Shown here: positions 11,400-23,800 of the stretch, one piece after another | How positions within the stretch are numbered: the first letter of the stretch is position 1 | Layout of the letters: each line of letters begins with the position of its first letter | NCBI GenBank assembly: GCA_026874595.1 | Contig: CM049311.1 | Coordinates: 7,541,676 to 7,605,675 of the forward strand | Direction of reading: 5' to 3' | DNA length: 64,000 nt | DNA from: Sipunculus nudus | Lineage: Eukaryota > Annelida > Sipuncula > Golfingiida > Sipunculidae | The notes under the pieces: model-generated | Database searches by the model: none | What the model was told of the DNA's origin: nothing | Seen by the model: only the letters and a program-made list of their open reading frames with translations | Translations under genes and position numbers: made by a program

Positions 11400-13778
11400 A
11401 CCCTCTACTGTGACTAATTTAATGTCCAGGTGAACTATTTAAAAGAAACCTGGTAAGACACAATAATCTTTCAAGAAATTATTACACAAGAATTCACAAG
11501 AGAGAAATTATCAGAAATTATCACAGCTGGTCAAGTAACCTAAATAAAAAAACATGGGCAGCTAAAATTTTAGTATCCTATATTTCGAGATGATAATACA
11601 GGCCCTATTCTGCAATAATCAACTTGACCAATTCTTTAATGGCTGATTTTTATTTATTAATTAATGCACCAATCCTCATGATTTAATTTAAGTCAAACAT
11701 AAGTGCCCATTTAGACACATATTGAAATTAAACGAGATTCTGTTATATTTCTCTAAGAATCGATTTTTGATATTTTTTAAAAGTCACTTTTGATGTAGTA
11801 CTATTGACATATAATTCTTAATAAGCAGTTTTTTATATTGTCCAAGTATGTTTGATACATTTTTCGTTTATATTAAGGTTTCATAACATATGATTATATT
11901 TTACCATCAAGAGAATTAGCTTTTCAACAAATAAGAACAAAATAATATGGCAAATGGTAAATCGCCGGAACCCAGTCTCGGTCTGGTTTTTATGAAACTG
12001 TGTTATGATATTCACATACAAATGAGTAAAAGAACCTGTGACAAGAAACAAGAATTGAGTATGAATGATCTTGGGTTAAATCCTTGAAACCTATTTTATT
12101 AGAGTCAAAATGGTATATTCTGAAGTGCCGTTTCTAATTTCTCATTGGGTATCATATCTAAGTGAACTTTTCGTTCGAGCAATGAAAATGAAATAAATAT
12201 GAAATAGCCCATATGATGTATACCTGTTTTCAACAAGTCAAATTGTCTTTTTCACTTCTCCGCATGTGTCAGAAACGTATAAAATGCTACAGCTTTTATT
12301 TCAGGGGTTAATTTCCTTTCATAAGGTCCATAAGTTACTATTTCTTATATCTACATCTAATATGACCGTTATCCGATTCATCTAAGCGTTATGGTACAAA
12401 TGCACCTTGTTTCATTTTTTTTATTGTTTGTCTAAATCATAAAACAAAGTTTTTTTATGTGTAAGGCATAACAATTTCAAACGAAAAATGGGACTATCCT
12501 TAAAGATCCGTGACCATCGTCAAGCTGTGAACAAATGTTATATATGCGATATATAGTGAAAAAACAATAGTCTTCATGTGTGTATAACTGCACATATATG
12601 TATATGTACCATAATAACATGCCTGATAGTAAACTTCAGTGATAGTGTTCCTTATTAACACAAGCTTACTAAAGTGACAGGTATATTCAAATTAATATCC
12701 CCTACTCTTACTGGTATAGTAAGTTCCACAGACACATTTCAGTTCCTTATAAATGCGAGTTAAATATTCGTGTATTAACATAGTGGTAAATTTATTCAAT
12801 CAGAACATATTAATTTGATAATTTTAATTTCTTTCATTTAACATTTTCATTCAATTAGCTACCATCATCTTCGATTGCGAGCTGCCATTGACACAATTAA
12901 TTGTTGATTTCCTTCTAATTGAAATCAAGCTGTCATTAATACAATTAAATGTTGATTTTGTATGATTTTGAAGTGTAGTACTGTGTTAGCCCAACCAGTA
13001 CTAATATTTATTTATGAAACCTTGTTGCTGGCCGACTTGACAATAACTGGAGTCCAATACAACATATGCTTTTGATTTAGCCAGTTCAGTAGATGTCATA
13101 TATCTGATGCCAAAATTAACTAGATACATTTTGTTTTTGTAGACACTAGAGGGCTCTGTGGTAAGGAATACAGGAAACGCGGTCCTGTCTTATCATTACT
13201 TTTAAGAAAGTTTAAACAAAACTAGTTTCTTTTGGGGTTTTCTTATTATCTGACTGAATAGAGATATGCTTCATATACAAACCAAAGACGATAGCTAATA
13301 AACAAGCCACAGACTAAGCTATTTTTACAGAAACTAATTGACATTCCATATGACACGGAATATATTTTGTACCAATTTATGCATATGTGACTAAGTTCCT
13401 TGAAACTAATCATGTTCGTAACAAGATAAATATCACATGACAACACAACATTCAGGACAACAGGATAAGATCCTTAGGTGAGAAATAAAAATCATCTGCT
13501 AACAGTAATATTATATGATTTTTTAAAGCTTTGGTCCTATTTATTGATTCAAAAAGCTTTTCGGAAACAGACTGGGATGTTATGGATATATCATATCATA
13601 AGACTGAATTAAATATTTCGAATATTTCTCTTACGATGTAGAAATGATCCGAAAATCCTAATGTCTTATTCAGGATGAAACATTTTAAAATGGTCCTGGT
13701 ACTTTATGTTCTAAAGTGGAAAATATTGATAGTAATAAATACAATGAAATAGAAAAAAATGTAAAACAGAGCTCTACA
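11400..13778. other. AT-rich stretch, probably first intron of the minus-strand gene
   Basis: No exon supported on either strand. A minus-strand frame at 13246-13446 has no recognisable features. Confidence 0.4.
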
Positions 13779-13781
13779 TAC

Positions 13782-13920
13782 CAGACTCCTACGCCATAAT
13801 CGCTCTTCGACTGTCTAGTTGATATTCGGCCCTTTTACTGCAGCTGTAAATGTATTTATTACCCAATCAAGCCAATAAGCAGATTGCAAAATCGCTACCC
13901 AATAAGATTATTTGGAACGT
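13782..13920 (-). promoter_or_regulatory. candidate noncoding first exon and promoter of the stanniocalcin-like gene
   Basis: Reading the minus strand, a good donor (GTCTG|GTATGT) ends at 13782. Upstream are three ATTGG (inverted CCAAT) motifs between about 13860 and 13905 and an AT-rich AATAAATA. The only ATG in this segment opens a three-codon frame. This fits a noncoding leader exon, but transcript evidence is lacking. Confidence 0.3.
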
Positions 13921-14036
13921 GTTACAGAACATACAGCTATAATTCGCCTGTTGTCAGAGGTATTTGTACTGAGGCTGAATGTAACATATCGGGTTGGACA
14001 TGTTACATATTCCATGTGTCCAATCTCGCAATACCG

Positions 14037-14038
<2 letters not shown>

Positions 14039-14102
<64 letters not shown>
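14039..14102. repeat. (TA)n microsatellite
   Basis: About 32 uninterrupted TA units, the longest pure tract in the window. Confidence 0.95.
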
Positions 14103-14106
<4 letters not shown>

Positions 14107-16001
14107 TACGACTTGGTATATGAAGGCTGCCTGACTTTAATATCGGGGAAAACGCTTGCAGATACCAACATACATATGTTGGTCTGTAGTTCATAAGACA
14201 GTCAAACACTTTTACTTTTTACTTGTATTCTTTATATCTTGAACAAGTTAAGGTACATAATAAGAGTTAAAATAGATCCCTTGCATAGATATCTGCAAGG
14301 AACACACAGTGCATCGTTCTTTAATCAATTTCAAAATTGCATTCTTTCAGTCGCCAGAATTGAAGCAAACCTTTAACCCAAAAGCTATATCACAGTATAA
14401 TTTATTATAGGGACAGAGGCATGTCACAACCGCACCCTAGATGCTTACTAGGTTCCTAAGGTTATTATGAAGAGAACTGAATAAAATAATATAAATAAGG
14501 TTTAAGCATTAACACAATATTTAAGATAACATATTCATATCAGTAAACTATGAACAATCCACAGCCATAATATGTCGCTTAAATGTTCCTTACATATACG
14601 CTGATATTCTCGAACTAATTCCTGAAACTCGAGTTCTGTTCAGCGTGTAACACTCATCCCATTACCTGAACTTTTACCTTACCTTTGTTCAGGAGTGCTT
14701 AACTTTACTATATTCCTGATACTGGTCACGTCTAACACATCGATAACTCAGTTTCCGTTATAACCTGGTTATAGTCTAAGGTACAATACGCACACACGAG
14801 CAAAATTTCTGTTAATTACACTCCTCGAAACTACTTCACGACACAAGGACTCTCGGTATATCTCTGACCTAGGCTGCCGTATTTTTCCTTAAAATGTATA
14901 CTGTTGTACGACATACATTAGCATACATGGTTTTACAAATACAAATTAACATCCCATGATACTATCTTTTCAATTAAATGTACGAATTCACATCAAGCAC
15001 GTGGTAACTTCTGGCTTTTTTTCTGTAATCCCTGGCGTTTTGAAAACTACCGTCCGCTTGTCAACTTTAGACAGCTAGCAAAAACCATGGCGCCAATTGC
15101 CTCTTATAGGGGACTTCACAACATCTACCTCTGATATATATATATATATTTGAAAAAAAAAATCATGATGATGTAATATTTACATGGCACATTTTTTAAA
15201 TTCTATAAATTGTATTAAAAAACGGTCACAATGAGTCTATCGAGTGCATGTGCTCCAGTCTTCTTCAAGGTGACACATCAACTGACATAAAACGGTACAG
15301 GAATCTTAAAAAACCGCTTCAGCTTATAAGCCAAGGTCAAAGCGTCTTTGAAGGAGGCAGGTGGTTCTGTTGACACAAAGTAATCAACATCGACTGGTAC
15401 TGTGACAGATTTGTTGTTTTTTAAACCTGAGTTTCTCGGATCTATAAGGTCGTCAATTAGGCGGTCTTCCTAACGGCATCCTGGATGCGGTCTTGCTATG
15501 CGTTATGTTCAGAGCGGTTCACTTGTAATTGCAAAACATATTTCTGGTCAGTGTGCTGAGTGCCAAACTTTTTGTTGAAATTTATTAATCATGATTTTCA
15601 CCGAAATTAACTTATGGTTGTACTCTTAACAACGAACCATACAAACAATTACACTTACACTTGAATCTAATGTTCACCGATTATCGGCAGTTTTCAACAC
15701 AAGCAGCGATATTTAACTTCTGGAGACCAGGTACTATGTGTATATTAAAGAAAGGCCTGGAAATCATGATTCCATGGCTACCCACTGATACGAGGTGCTT
15801 CCTTAAACATACCAGACACTACATTCAAAGCTAATAAGGGCCATACCAAGCGGTAATTTAAATGTATGAGTTTGCTTATCCGGTCAGGTGGTAACTGCCG
15901 CCATGGCCGGGTGTTCCTCACGGTCAAGTGGTAATGATACAGGAATTCATTTAAAGTGATTGTTTTATCGTGACAGTAGGGTGGTCGTCAGTTGAGATTT
16001 C

Positions 16002-16004
<3 letters not shown>

Positions 16005-16053
<49 letters not shown>
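16005..16053. repeat. (TA)n microsatellite
   Basis: Pure TA tract about 0.9 kb upstream of the giant gene. Confidence 0.95.
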
Positions 16054-16054
<1 letters not shown>

Positions 16055-16939
16055 TCTAACGAATATAGCCGTTATTCTATAAAACAAATGAAGAGAGACC
16101 AGATTCACAGACTGCATCCATTGGCACTCATAAATGTTTACCTTGATCATTGTCCCTTTACAGTGCAAAGTTTACGTGTGTCAACAATCATATATTCTGG
16201 ATCATTTAGCTATACCTTCAAGGTTCTTCATCAGGTTTGATCGTAGGCTCCGTCAATGATTGTTCGGGATATGAGTTTTGATTCTGAATTTTCAATGTTA
16301 TGTATTAAAATTTATTTCACTTTTGACACTTATTGGCAATACATATGGAACTAATTTCCTCAAAACTCCAATGTACTAAAAATACCAGAACAGCTTGAAA
16401 ACGTGCATTCTTTTGCTTTTAAATTTGTGACTAACATATGTAAGCAATACTATGAACACTAACATGGAATACTCCCAGGAATGTCGAAGTTAATTGTTTA
16501 AGCATAGTTCCGCAACGAAATATTTTATTGCATTGTTATACAATATTTACCAAATGGGAACCTCTTGTCCAAGGTATTCAATTATTTACATTTGGTTCTT
16601 TGATTGAACGGAAAATATACTTGATTAACAACAGACACATTTATGCAGTTTGTTCTGATAAAGGATCATGAGTTATCGGTAAGTATTTTCTGTTTCTCCA
16701 TAACATTTTATTTCGTAAGCTGTTCCAAGTAATCATTTCGAGACAACTAACGAGCAAAAGTAGAAACGTATGCACACATATCGAAGTGATATGGGCAGGA
16801 GTGTTTATTTCGTTTATGAATGCCTTTATTCTGAGACCCAATACAATATCATTCGACTCTAGAATAGTATGACACGGCAGTATCATTCAAATGTTTAAGG
16901 AATATACAAGGAGATTATTCTATACTTATTCCAGAGGCA

Positions 16940-16945
16940 TATAAA
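16940..16945 (+). promoter_or_regulatory. TATA box of the giant secreted-protein gene
   Basis: TATAAA lies 46-51 nt upstream of the ATG at 16991. With the usual spacing, transcription would start near 16970 and leave a leader of about 20 nt. Confidence 0.5.
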
Positions 16946-16990
16946 TTACAGTGAGCAACGAGTACTGGTCACTTGTTTATCTGCCTGAAA

Positions 16991-19900
16991 ATGACTCAAA
17001 TGAAAATGTTGATGTTGCTTTTGACTTTGATTGGATGGTCACTCGCAGCATTGTATTATGATCCTGACTCAGCGTACAAGTACAAGTTTAACATAATGCC
17101 AGACGTAGACCAACTGCTCAACCTGAAGATACAAGTCGAGGTAAGTATGTGTTATTACTTAAATTATTGGAACATGAACCCGATTTATGATTATTGTCAA
17201 CATATAATATATATTACATACTATGTGATTATATCATATATTTTATATTAAGGGGATATACTATAAAAATCATATTATAACAATTATTTGATATGAAATT
17301 TGACATAATAGAAGTAAATAAAGTTTATGTAAACATTTCAAGAGGTAAATGACAGGATTGGATCTAAAACATAAATGACGCTTTGCTCTTAAGTTCCGCT
17401 ATATTTGATCATGTGCTTATAATTGGTACTGTGTAACTTAGAAATGAGCGATGTTCTCCCTTAGATTCGTTCTAAATTATCACTGCTATCACCGTTAGGG
17501 GAAAATAATTCCTAAGAATCAGCCGAAAATTTAACTTAAATGCGACAAGAAAATATAAAATTAAAGTATATGTATTTAAGTGCACTAATCAGAATAGTGC
17601 ATGTCAAAGGCACTGGTAATTCCTGAAAAGAAGACCATCAACGGACAAGTTTGCCAGCTGGTCATCACGGAACATCGTGTCTCCGCAATGAAATCTCATG
17701 CAGGTGTGTCACAAAAATGGCAACTTATCGAATATCAGAGTATAAAAATAAGACATTTTTTTTAATCATTATGCACTTTCCTCTTGGATTTCTTTCCATC
17801 TTTGCCACAGCTGCTCCCCGCCAAACTATCCACTTATAAACACATCTTTGCATAAACATCTATGGTATCTACTCACATGATAGATGCAAATAGAAAGCGT
17901 ACTTTCTTGTTCACAGATCAACATTATTTGTTTTCCCTCTGTTAAAAAATTAGTGCTTCCCAATGGGAACGATGGCTTTGTTTCATACACCATCAAGGGT
18001 GAATCCCAAAATGGTATTTCAATTTGGTAAAAGTGCAGTTTAGGGGAACTCATTTAATGTCTTTAACTATAAATTGTGTCTAAATTTCAATGTTCTTGTG
18101 TTATATGTACTCTTCCTGTACTCTATGTTGTTCATTTAATCTGAACGTAGTCTGAAAAAAAAAGACTTTTTTTTTCGTAAGATAAAGTTACGTTTCAGGT
18201 GATTTGAATGATATAACATATACATATATCGAGTCATAAATTATTTCTTTGAAGTGTCAGAAAGAGGTACATTGCAGAAAATTGTGATATATATGTGATG
18301 TCAAAGATGTTTTGACGCGAAGACACGATTCGCAGTAAAAACTAATTTTATGCCAGGTTACACAGGAATTTAATTTAAAATAAAAAATGAGGTACATATA
18401 TTATTAATACCTGAAAGTTACCATATTTTACATGACTTTTATCCAAGGTGACGTCGTGCCGCCAAAACGTTGGACTGGTACCCCGCCCTATTATTGCCCC
18501 GCTGCTCTCAGCCAATCCAAGAGACAGTGGCAAAATGCTATCTTCAGTACTGTAACTACATTTCAAAATACAAATACATCAGAATATGAATTTTTTTCGC
18601 ATTCCTTTTTTGTGACCACATTTTAAAAAAGTATATATACCATTACAGACTTAAAATGCTGGTCAAATGAAGTTGTGGTTTGACCCCATTTCAATATATA
18701 AATTCATCATATTATGAATTATTTTTGTCCATTTTTATTTTCGAAAAAAAATTGTCACACAAAATGTGACCACATTCATAATTTAAATACATGAAAATAG
18801 AAATAAATCCTAATTGTGGCATTATTTATTCCCAGAACTTTCTGACACATCTTAATGATGTCATGTCATGTCAACGTCAGGTCAAAGCGTCTGGGATTGA
18901 TAGTCCTTAACCGTGCACAAATAAGCTTTCCATGAGGTATTCACCATATAAATGGGGCACGTGACCATTCTACAGGTCGTGAGGGTTCATTCCCTTATAT
19001 TTTGCCTGTTAAATATCGATATATTAAGGGCAATAATGCATTTTTTTAAATAACCACGATTTACCAGTACATCAGTGGCCGTTTTATGTGAATTCAGATA
19101 AAGGTTAGAATGAAGAGTCATTTATAAACTCCTCTTCGGGTGGGTTTGTGTTAGTAAAAACGGTCGTAATGATATAGCATGTGTACAATATCAATATGGC
19201 ATCTGTGTCATACACCAGATATAATGGATCGCGACGAAACCAAGTGCATGAAGTTGTAAATACTTTTATTCCGGGATATCATAGTGAGAACTCAAACTTG
19301 ATAAATGTAAGTGTTATATAAATCAGTCCATTACTTTCAAATAAATATGCGACCTAGATTTGCTGAAGCATGCACTAACTAATTAGGACCGTCATGAAAT
19401 ATAACGTGATGTTCTTCCAAGTCAACAAAAAAAATTCACAACAACAGCTCTGAAAATGTTGCCTGGACGTTTGTAAGATTATTTCCGGACAAACGGCAGT
19501 ATGTTTTAACTGTACTTTTCGCGCCTCGGATGAGAATTTACCAATGTCCCATATGACGAATCTGTATGCTATTGGCCATTTTAATGTGTGCGAGAGGCAG
19601 GATCTCTTGAATAAGATGCCGTGCCAACCTCGTTTTAATTAAATTAATTTTAAGAGAGCCAAATATATGGTATTTATCAATAGTTTCCTCAAAATCATAC
19701 CTCACAAAAAACAATGTTTTCTCTTTTCATTTTGAAGTCCAGTAAATGCGGTTTAAAAGACCACGAAAGTTAAACGTAAATCATATATATGTTTCTTGAA
19801 GTGTTGAAGTCTACAACAGGCAAAATCATCTGTTTCCAGGTTTATGATGGCTGCAGGTATCAAATAAAATAAACACATCTGTATTCAATGTATATCAATT

Positions 19901-20881
19901 CCCCACTTTTATTGAAAGTAGAGTTTAGTAAATACGCTTTGCTGGCGAAATAATATTTGTTAACTGTAGGACACATGATATTTAGAGATGCAACATTACC
20001 AGAACTAAACGAACCGTAAACAGAACCTTATAGTCTCAAATGTTCATTATTATATATTCCATTGTAGGGAATGTGTCATCAGTAGAACATCTGAACGTCT
20101 CTGACAGGTCAGTGAATGGTACCAGGTAATATTTCGTTGTTTAAAAAGTATTCGCTGTTTCACAACTTCTGCATTTTTCATATGATACATATAACTTATC
20201 ATTTTTAATACCCTTGAATTTTAAATACTTTTTTGGGGAATCTGAAATGAAGGTCCATTTATTGAATGATAAAACTAGTATAATAAATCACAAAAATATA
20301 TCCGCAGGGATACCTTCCTATTTGAAATATCTGGATCTGGTGAGGTGAAAAGGGTATTGTATGACCCAGGAATCAACGCGGATTCTGTCAATTTGCACAA
20401 AATGGTCCTTTCGTTGCTGTCCAGTAAACTGATGGTATCGAACAGTCAGCTGCGTAAACAGGCATCGTGGACCTATAGGGTTAATGAGACGGGACATGAC
20501 GGTTAGTGAATCTCTATATTTCTAATCTGTTAGATGTTCATGTTATGTATATTTTACAAATTCACAAGAGTGACTGCGAACTTTTAACAAATGAAATATT
20601 ACACATAACTTCATAATCAAAATAGATAAATGAAATGGATAACGTTTATAGAAAAAGGCAAAAGTCCTCCCACCAATGGCATAAATAACAGTGACGTATG
20701 GGTTTAGTGCGTCCGCATTATGACCAAATAAAAATGAGACGTTTATCCTAATCTATGTGCTATGACATCAAAAGGGTCACACGAAGCAGAGTACCACGTG
20801 CAGCCTTCTGCAAGAGAGATCGTATTTAGAAAAACGAGGACAACACCTACGAGCCCTGATGCCAAAGAAAGCTTTTTAAAA
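16991..20881 (+). CDS. giant gene E1-E6: signal peptide and beta-barrel part of the vitellogenin-type N-terminus
   Basis: Exons 16991-17140, 17917-18026, 19840-19856 (tentative), 20068-20125, 20308-20501, 20775-20881. The ATG at 16991 opens a Met/Leu-rich signal peptide (MKMLMLLLTLIGWSLAA); an upstream TTG frame is not used. Mature sequence starts near LYYDPDSAYKYKF, like the first strands of large lipid-transfer proteins. E5 has EISGSGEVKRVLYDP and NLHKMVLSLLSS, the counterpart of the region before 'NIKRGILS' in vitellogenins and apolipophorins. E6 ends VFRKTRTTPTSP, matching the KTR segment. These proteins bind lipid in a barrel and funnel. E3 rests only on phase and splice sites; E2 and E4 cannot join directly. 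Confidence 0.7.
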
Positions 20882-23800
20882 GTGAGTTTCCAATCACGCT
20901 TATGTTATGACGATTAATCTGTTGGATTAAAAAATCAGGTGAAACAAAAAACACAACAACAGCAACTATTTTCTTTGAATGATATAACATATTATATTAA
21001 ATACCGATCACGGCTAGCTAAGCAAGATGCTCTATATGAATGAATCACTGAATTTATAACATGTTTCTGGCGTGAAATGTGATTCATTTATTTCAAATTC
21101 ACTGGAACAGAAGATCATTCCAATTCAATTTTATATGTCTGATTATCTACGTTCTGTTAAGCAAGTTTTACTCTATCGGTCCGTCCCCCGTAGTCGCTTG
21201 CAGCACTTCTAGTTTTGTAAATTTCTATGCCAGGGTTTAACAATCTTCATTGATTAATAATGTAACATGATAACCAATGGTTATAGGTTAAATGCTCCTT
21301 CATTAAATGCATAGGCTATGCTCAGACCGCCACCGGTCGTTTTTCTGTTTAGTTCTTATGTTCTACGTGGCAAAAAGCAGTTTTTTTTTAAGAGTAACAA
21401 ACTGCCTTCAACAAGCTACGTTCTGCGTTCTACGTGTACAGGTATATTAGGGAAACCACTCTTAATATAACAAAAGTAAGTCTTCACCTGGGCGAACCAG
21501 CTCGTCACAACGTTTGTTTAGTGTGATGGCGTGACACTTTGGGCGTCGGACTCGTGACTGCAAGGATTTTGGTTCTCGTCCCGTTCTTACCTTCTGGGCA
21601 AAGTCTCGAACAAGGAGTTAATTGATACTGGTCGTTGCAGCATGCTAAGGAAGAACGAATAACCTTCTTGCGCCTATTCTGTATGGAATGTATGCTGCCC
21701 GGGGGGGGGGGGGAGGGGGGGGGGAGAAGAAATGTCGAATTTGAAAGACCAGAAAGGTATAATTTTAGGCTGGATGAGGAAGGAATCATCGGTGATATCA
21801 GACTGTAAACCACTTCCTTTACTTTTTTACATCCTTTAATATAATGTCCTCATGATGAAATTAAAAACCAGAATCCCAAGCTGTTCAAATATCGTAAATC
21901 TTTAAACATACTGGGCTAATTGTAGCATTATGAACACGATTCAATAATTATTTACATTGAGACTATGATTTACATAAAACCTAAATTGTTAAATGGTAAT
22001 ATTTTTTGGGACATGTTTAGAATAATGTTTGCTCAATAATATATTATTATGCAGTGTCACGGCTACCCCGGACATTTATTCCCCCCACTTGGGCAATTAC
22101 CTCCTGCGTCAATATCTTGTTTGATGAAAGTTCATCATCTGACGGCGAGAATGTAAGGGTTTATTGATGAATCAACTGCCCCTCACTGACGCCCTAGGCT
22201 ATTGGTCTGATATGGAAACTTATTATTTGCCTGGTCCGGCGCGTTGAAAAATTAACCTTAGACAAAGAACACGTTTTCTGCGATTGTCAATTATGAAGTT
22301 GACTAGGTTACTTAAATCTAGCGTGTTCAGCACTGTTCTCGGACTTATTAAGACCGTTCTGAGCTGCTATTAATCGGATTACTGTCCATCGCTGGTTCTT
22401 ATTTATTTTCTGGACTACATTAAAAAAACCGTGGCCGTGGCCGTGGTCGCGCAGGCGCTCCCGAGGAACAAAAGAATCCGGTCTCTATACAGGAACTATT
22501 CACGGGGTTAAAATCAATCAATTTTACTAGACAATTTGTTCCTGGCAGCTGCATAAAATTCATACAATGCGTCAACTGGACTACATAAGCCCCGTCTTAA
22601 ACTGTTCAACCGAACATATGGACGTTTTAGTTTTGACCATTGACACCATATCTACCTGATTAACATTTCACTGCCAATTATGACCCTCTCAGCAGCTCTG
22701 GCAAAAACTGCCGCTGTCACAAGATGTATCATACAATTCTCTCTCCGTTCTGACCAGTTATCTGTTATAAATGTTGATTTTTTTTATCTCTATTTAAGAA
22801 AGAACATGTTCGTAAATATTTTTTGCTCGTAATATCCCATAGATTAAAAGTATTCTTGTGAGGATATTTGTTGACCCAAGTTGTAGCTAAATATCATCTA
22901 AGCATTACCTGGTATTAATCTCAGTCAAAATTAACAAAATTCTAGCAAATAATATAATACCTGACAATAACTGGAATCCGTTTTACTATCTAGTTGTCTT
23001 ACTTGTTTCATTTTTTATCCAGAGTCTTTTGCAAATTATATACGAACACAGTGACGTTTAAAGGAGTTTTTTCTTTGATCGGTATACTGTTCAATAAAAT
23101 TATGAACAAATTCAACAAGTACCAATAATATTTATATTTCACGATTATGTTGTTTCTATGTGCTCGTGAATCCTGTTTTTTCTTCCCATTTATTCGGAAT
23201 CCAAAATAACCATAAAGGTATGTTGAAGAAAAAGCAGACGGAAATCGTAAGCTTCAAACTAGAGATTAAATTAAATCTATAATTTGTTGCACAAATGGTA
23301 AAATAAAAAAAGTGTATATATTATCTTTATGGTAATGATTTGATATTTAAACTTAAATACATTCTACATGCACCTAATGAAAACAATTAATTGGAAAATT
23401 CGAGAAAGAAAAAGATGTTACGTGTAATTAATTTATATTATTTGTGACAGCAAATACACTGGAAGAAAACCAACCGTGTTCCTCACAAAATGCATATCAA
23501 AGCACATCACATTTTGGCGAACAACAGCATGTCTGGGTGAGTAATTAAAGTGTAAAGATAATTTAATTGAAGGAGTCTAGTAATATGCTTTCAGAAACTA
23601 TATCATGAGGCTAATGTATAGTGGATCATTCGTTTGGTTTATTTAAAAATAAGTTTAAGTATACTTTTGAATAAGCAGAAAACCTAGCAAAAGACCTAAA
23701 ATATACCGTGGTCACTATCATACGTTGACGTTTAAAACTGTAAAATGATCGACATACATTATTCATTCTCCTAAAAGACACACGAGCGCAATTGTGTACA

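Larger units (their letters stand above)
13930..16900. other. intergenic region between divergent genes
   Basis: The stretch holds (TA)n tracts at 14039-14102 and 16005-16053, a short one at 15133-15150, and scattered GC-richer DNA at 15.2-15.9 kb that may be decayed repeats. The genes on either side are transcribed away from it, so regulatory elements for both may lie here; none beyond TATA/CCAAT-type motifs is identifiable. Confidence 0.5.

Noticed and set aside
13884-14209. Open frames rich in Ile-Tyr here and at about 10960, 16000, 44350, 48170, 60770, 61390 and 61830
   Set aside because: They are translations of (TA)n microsatellites.
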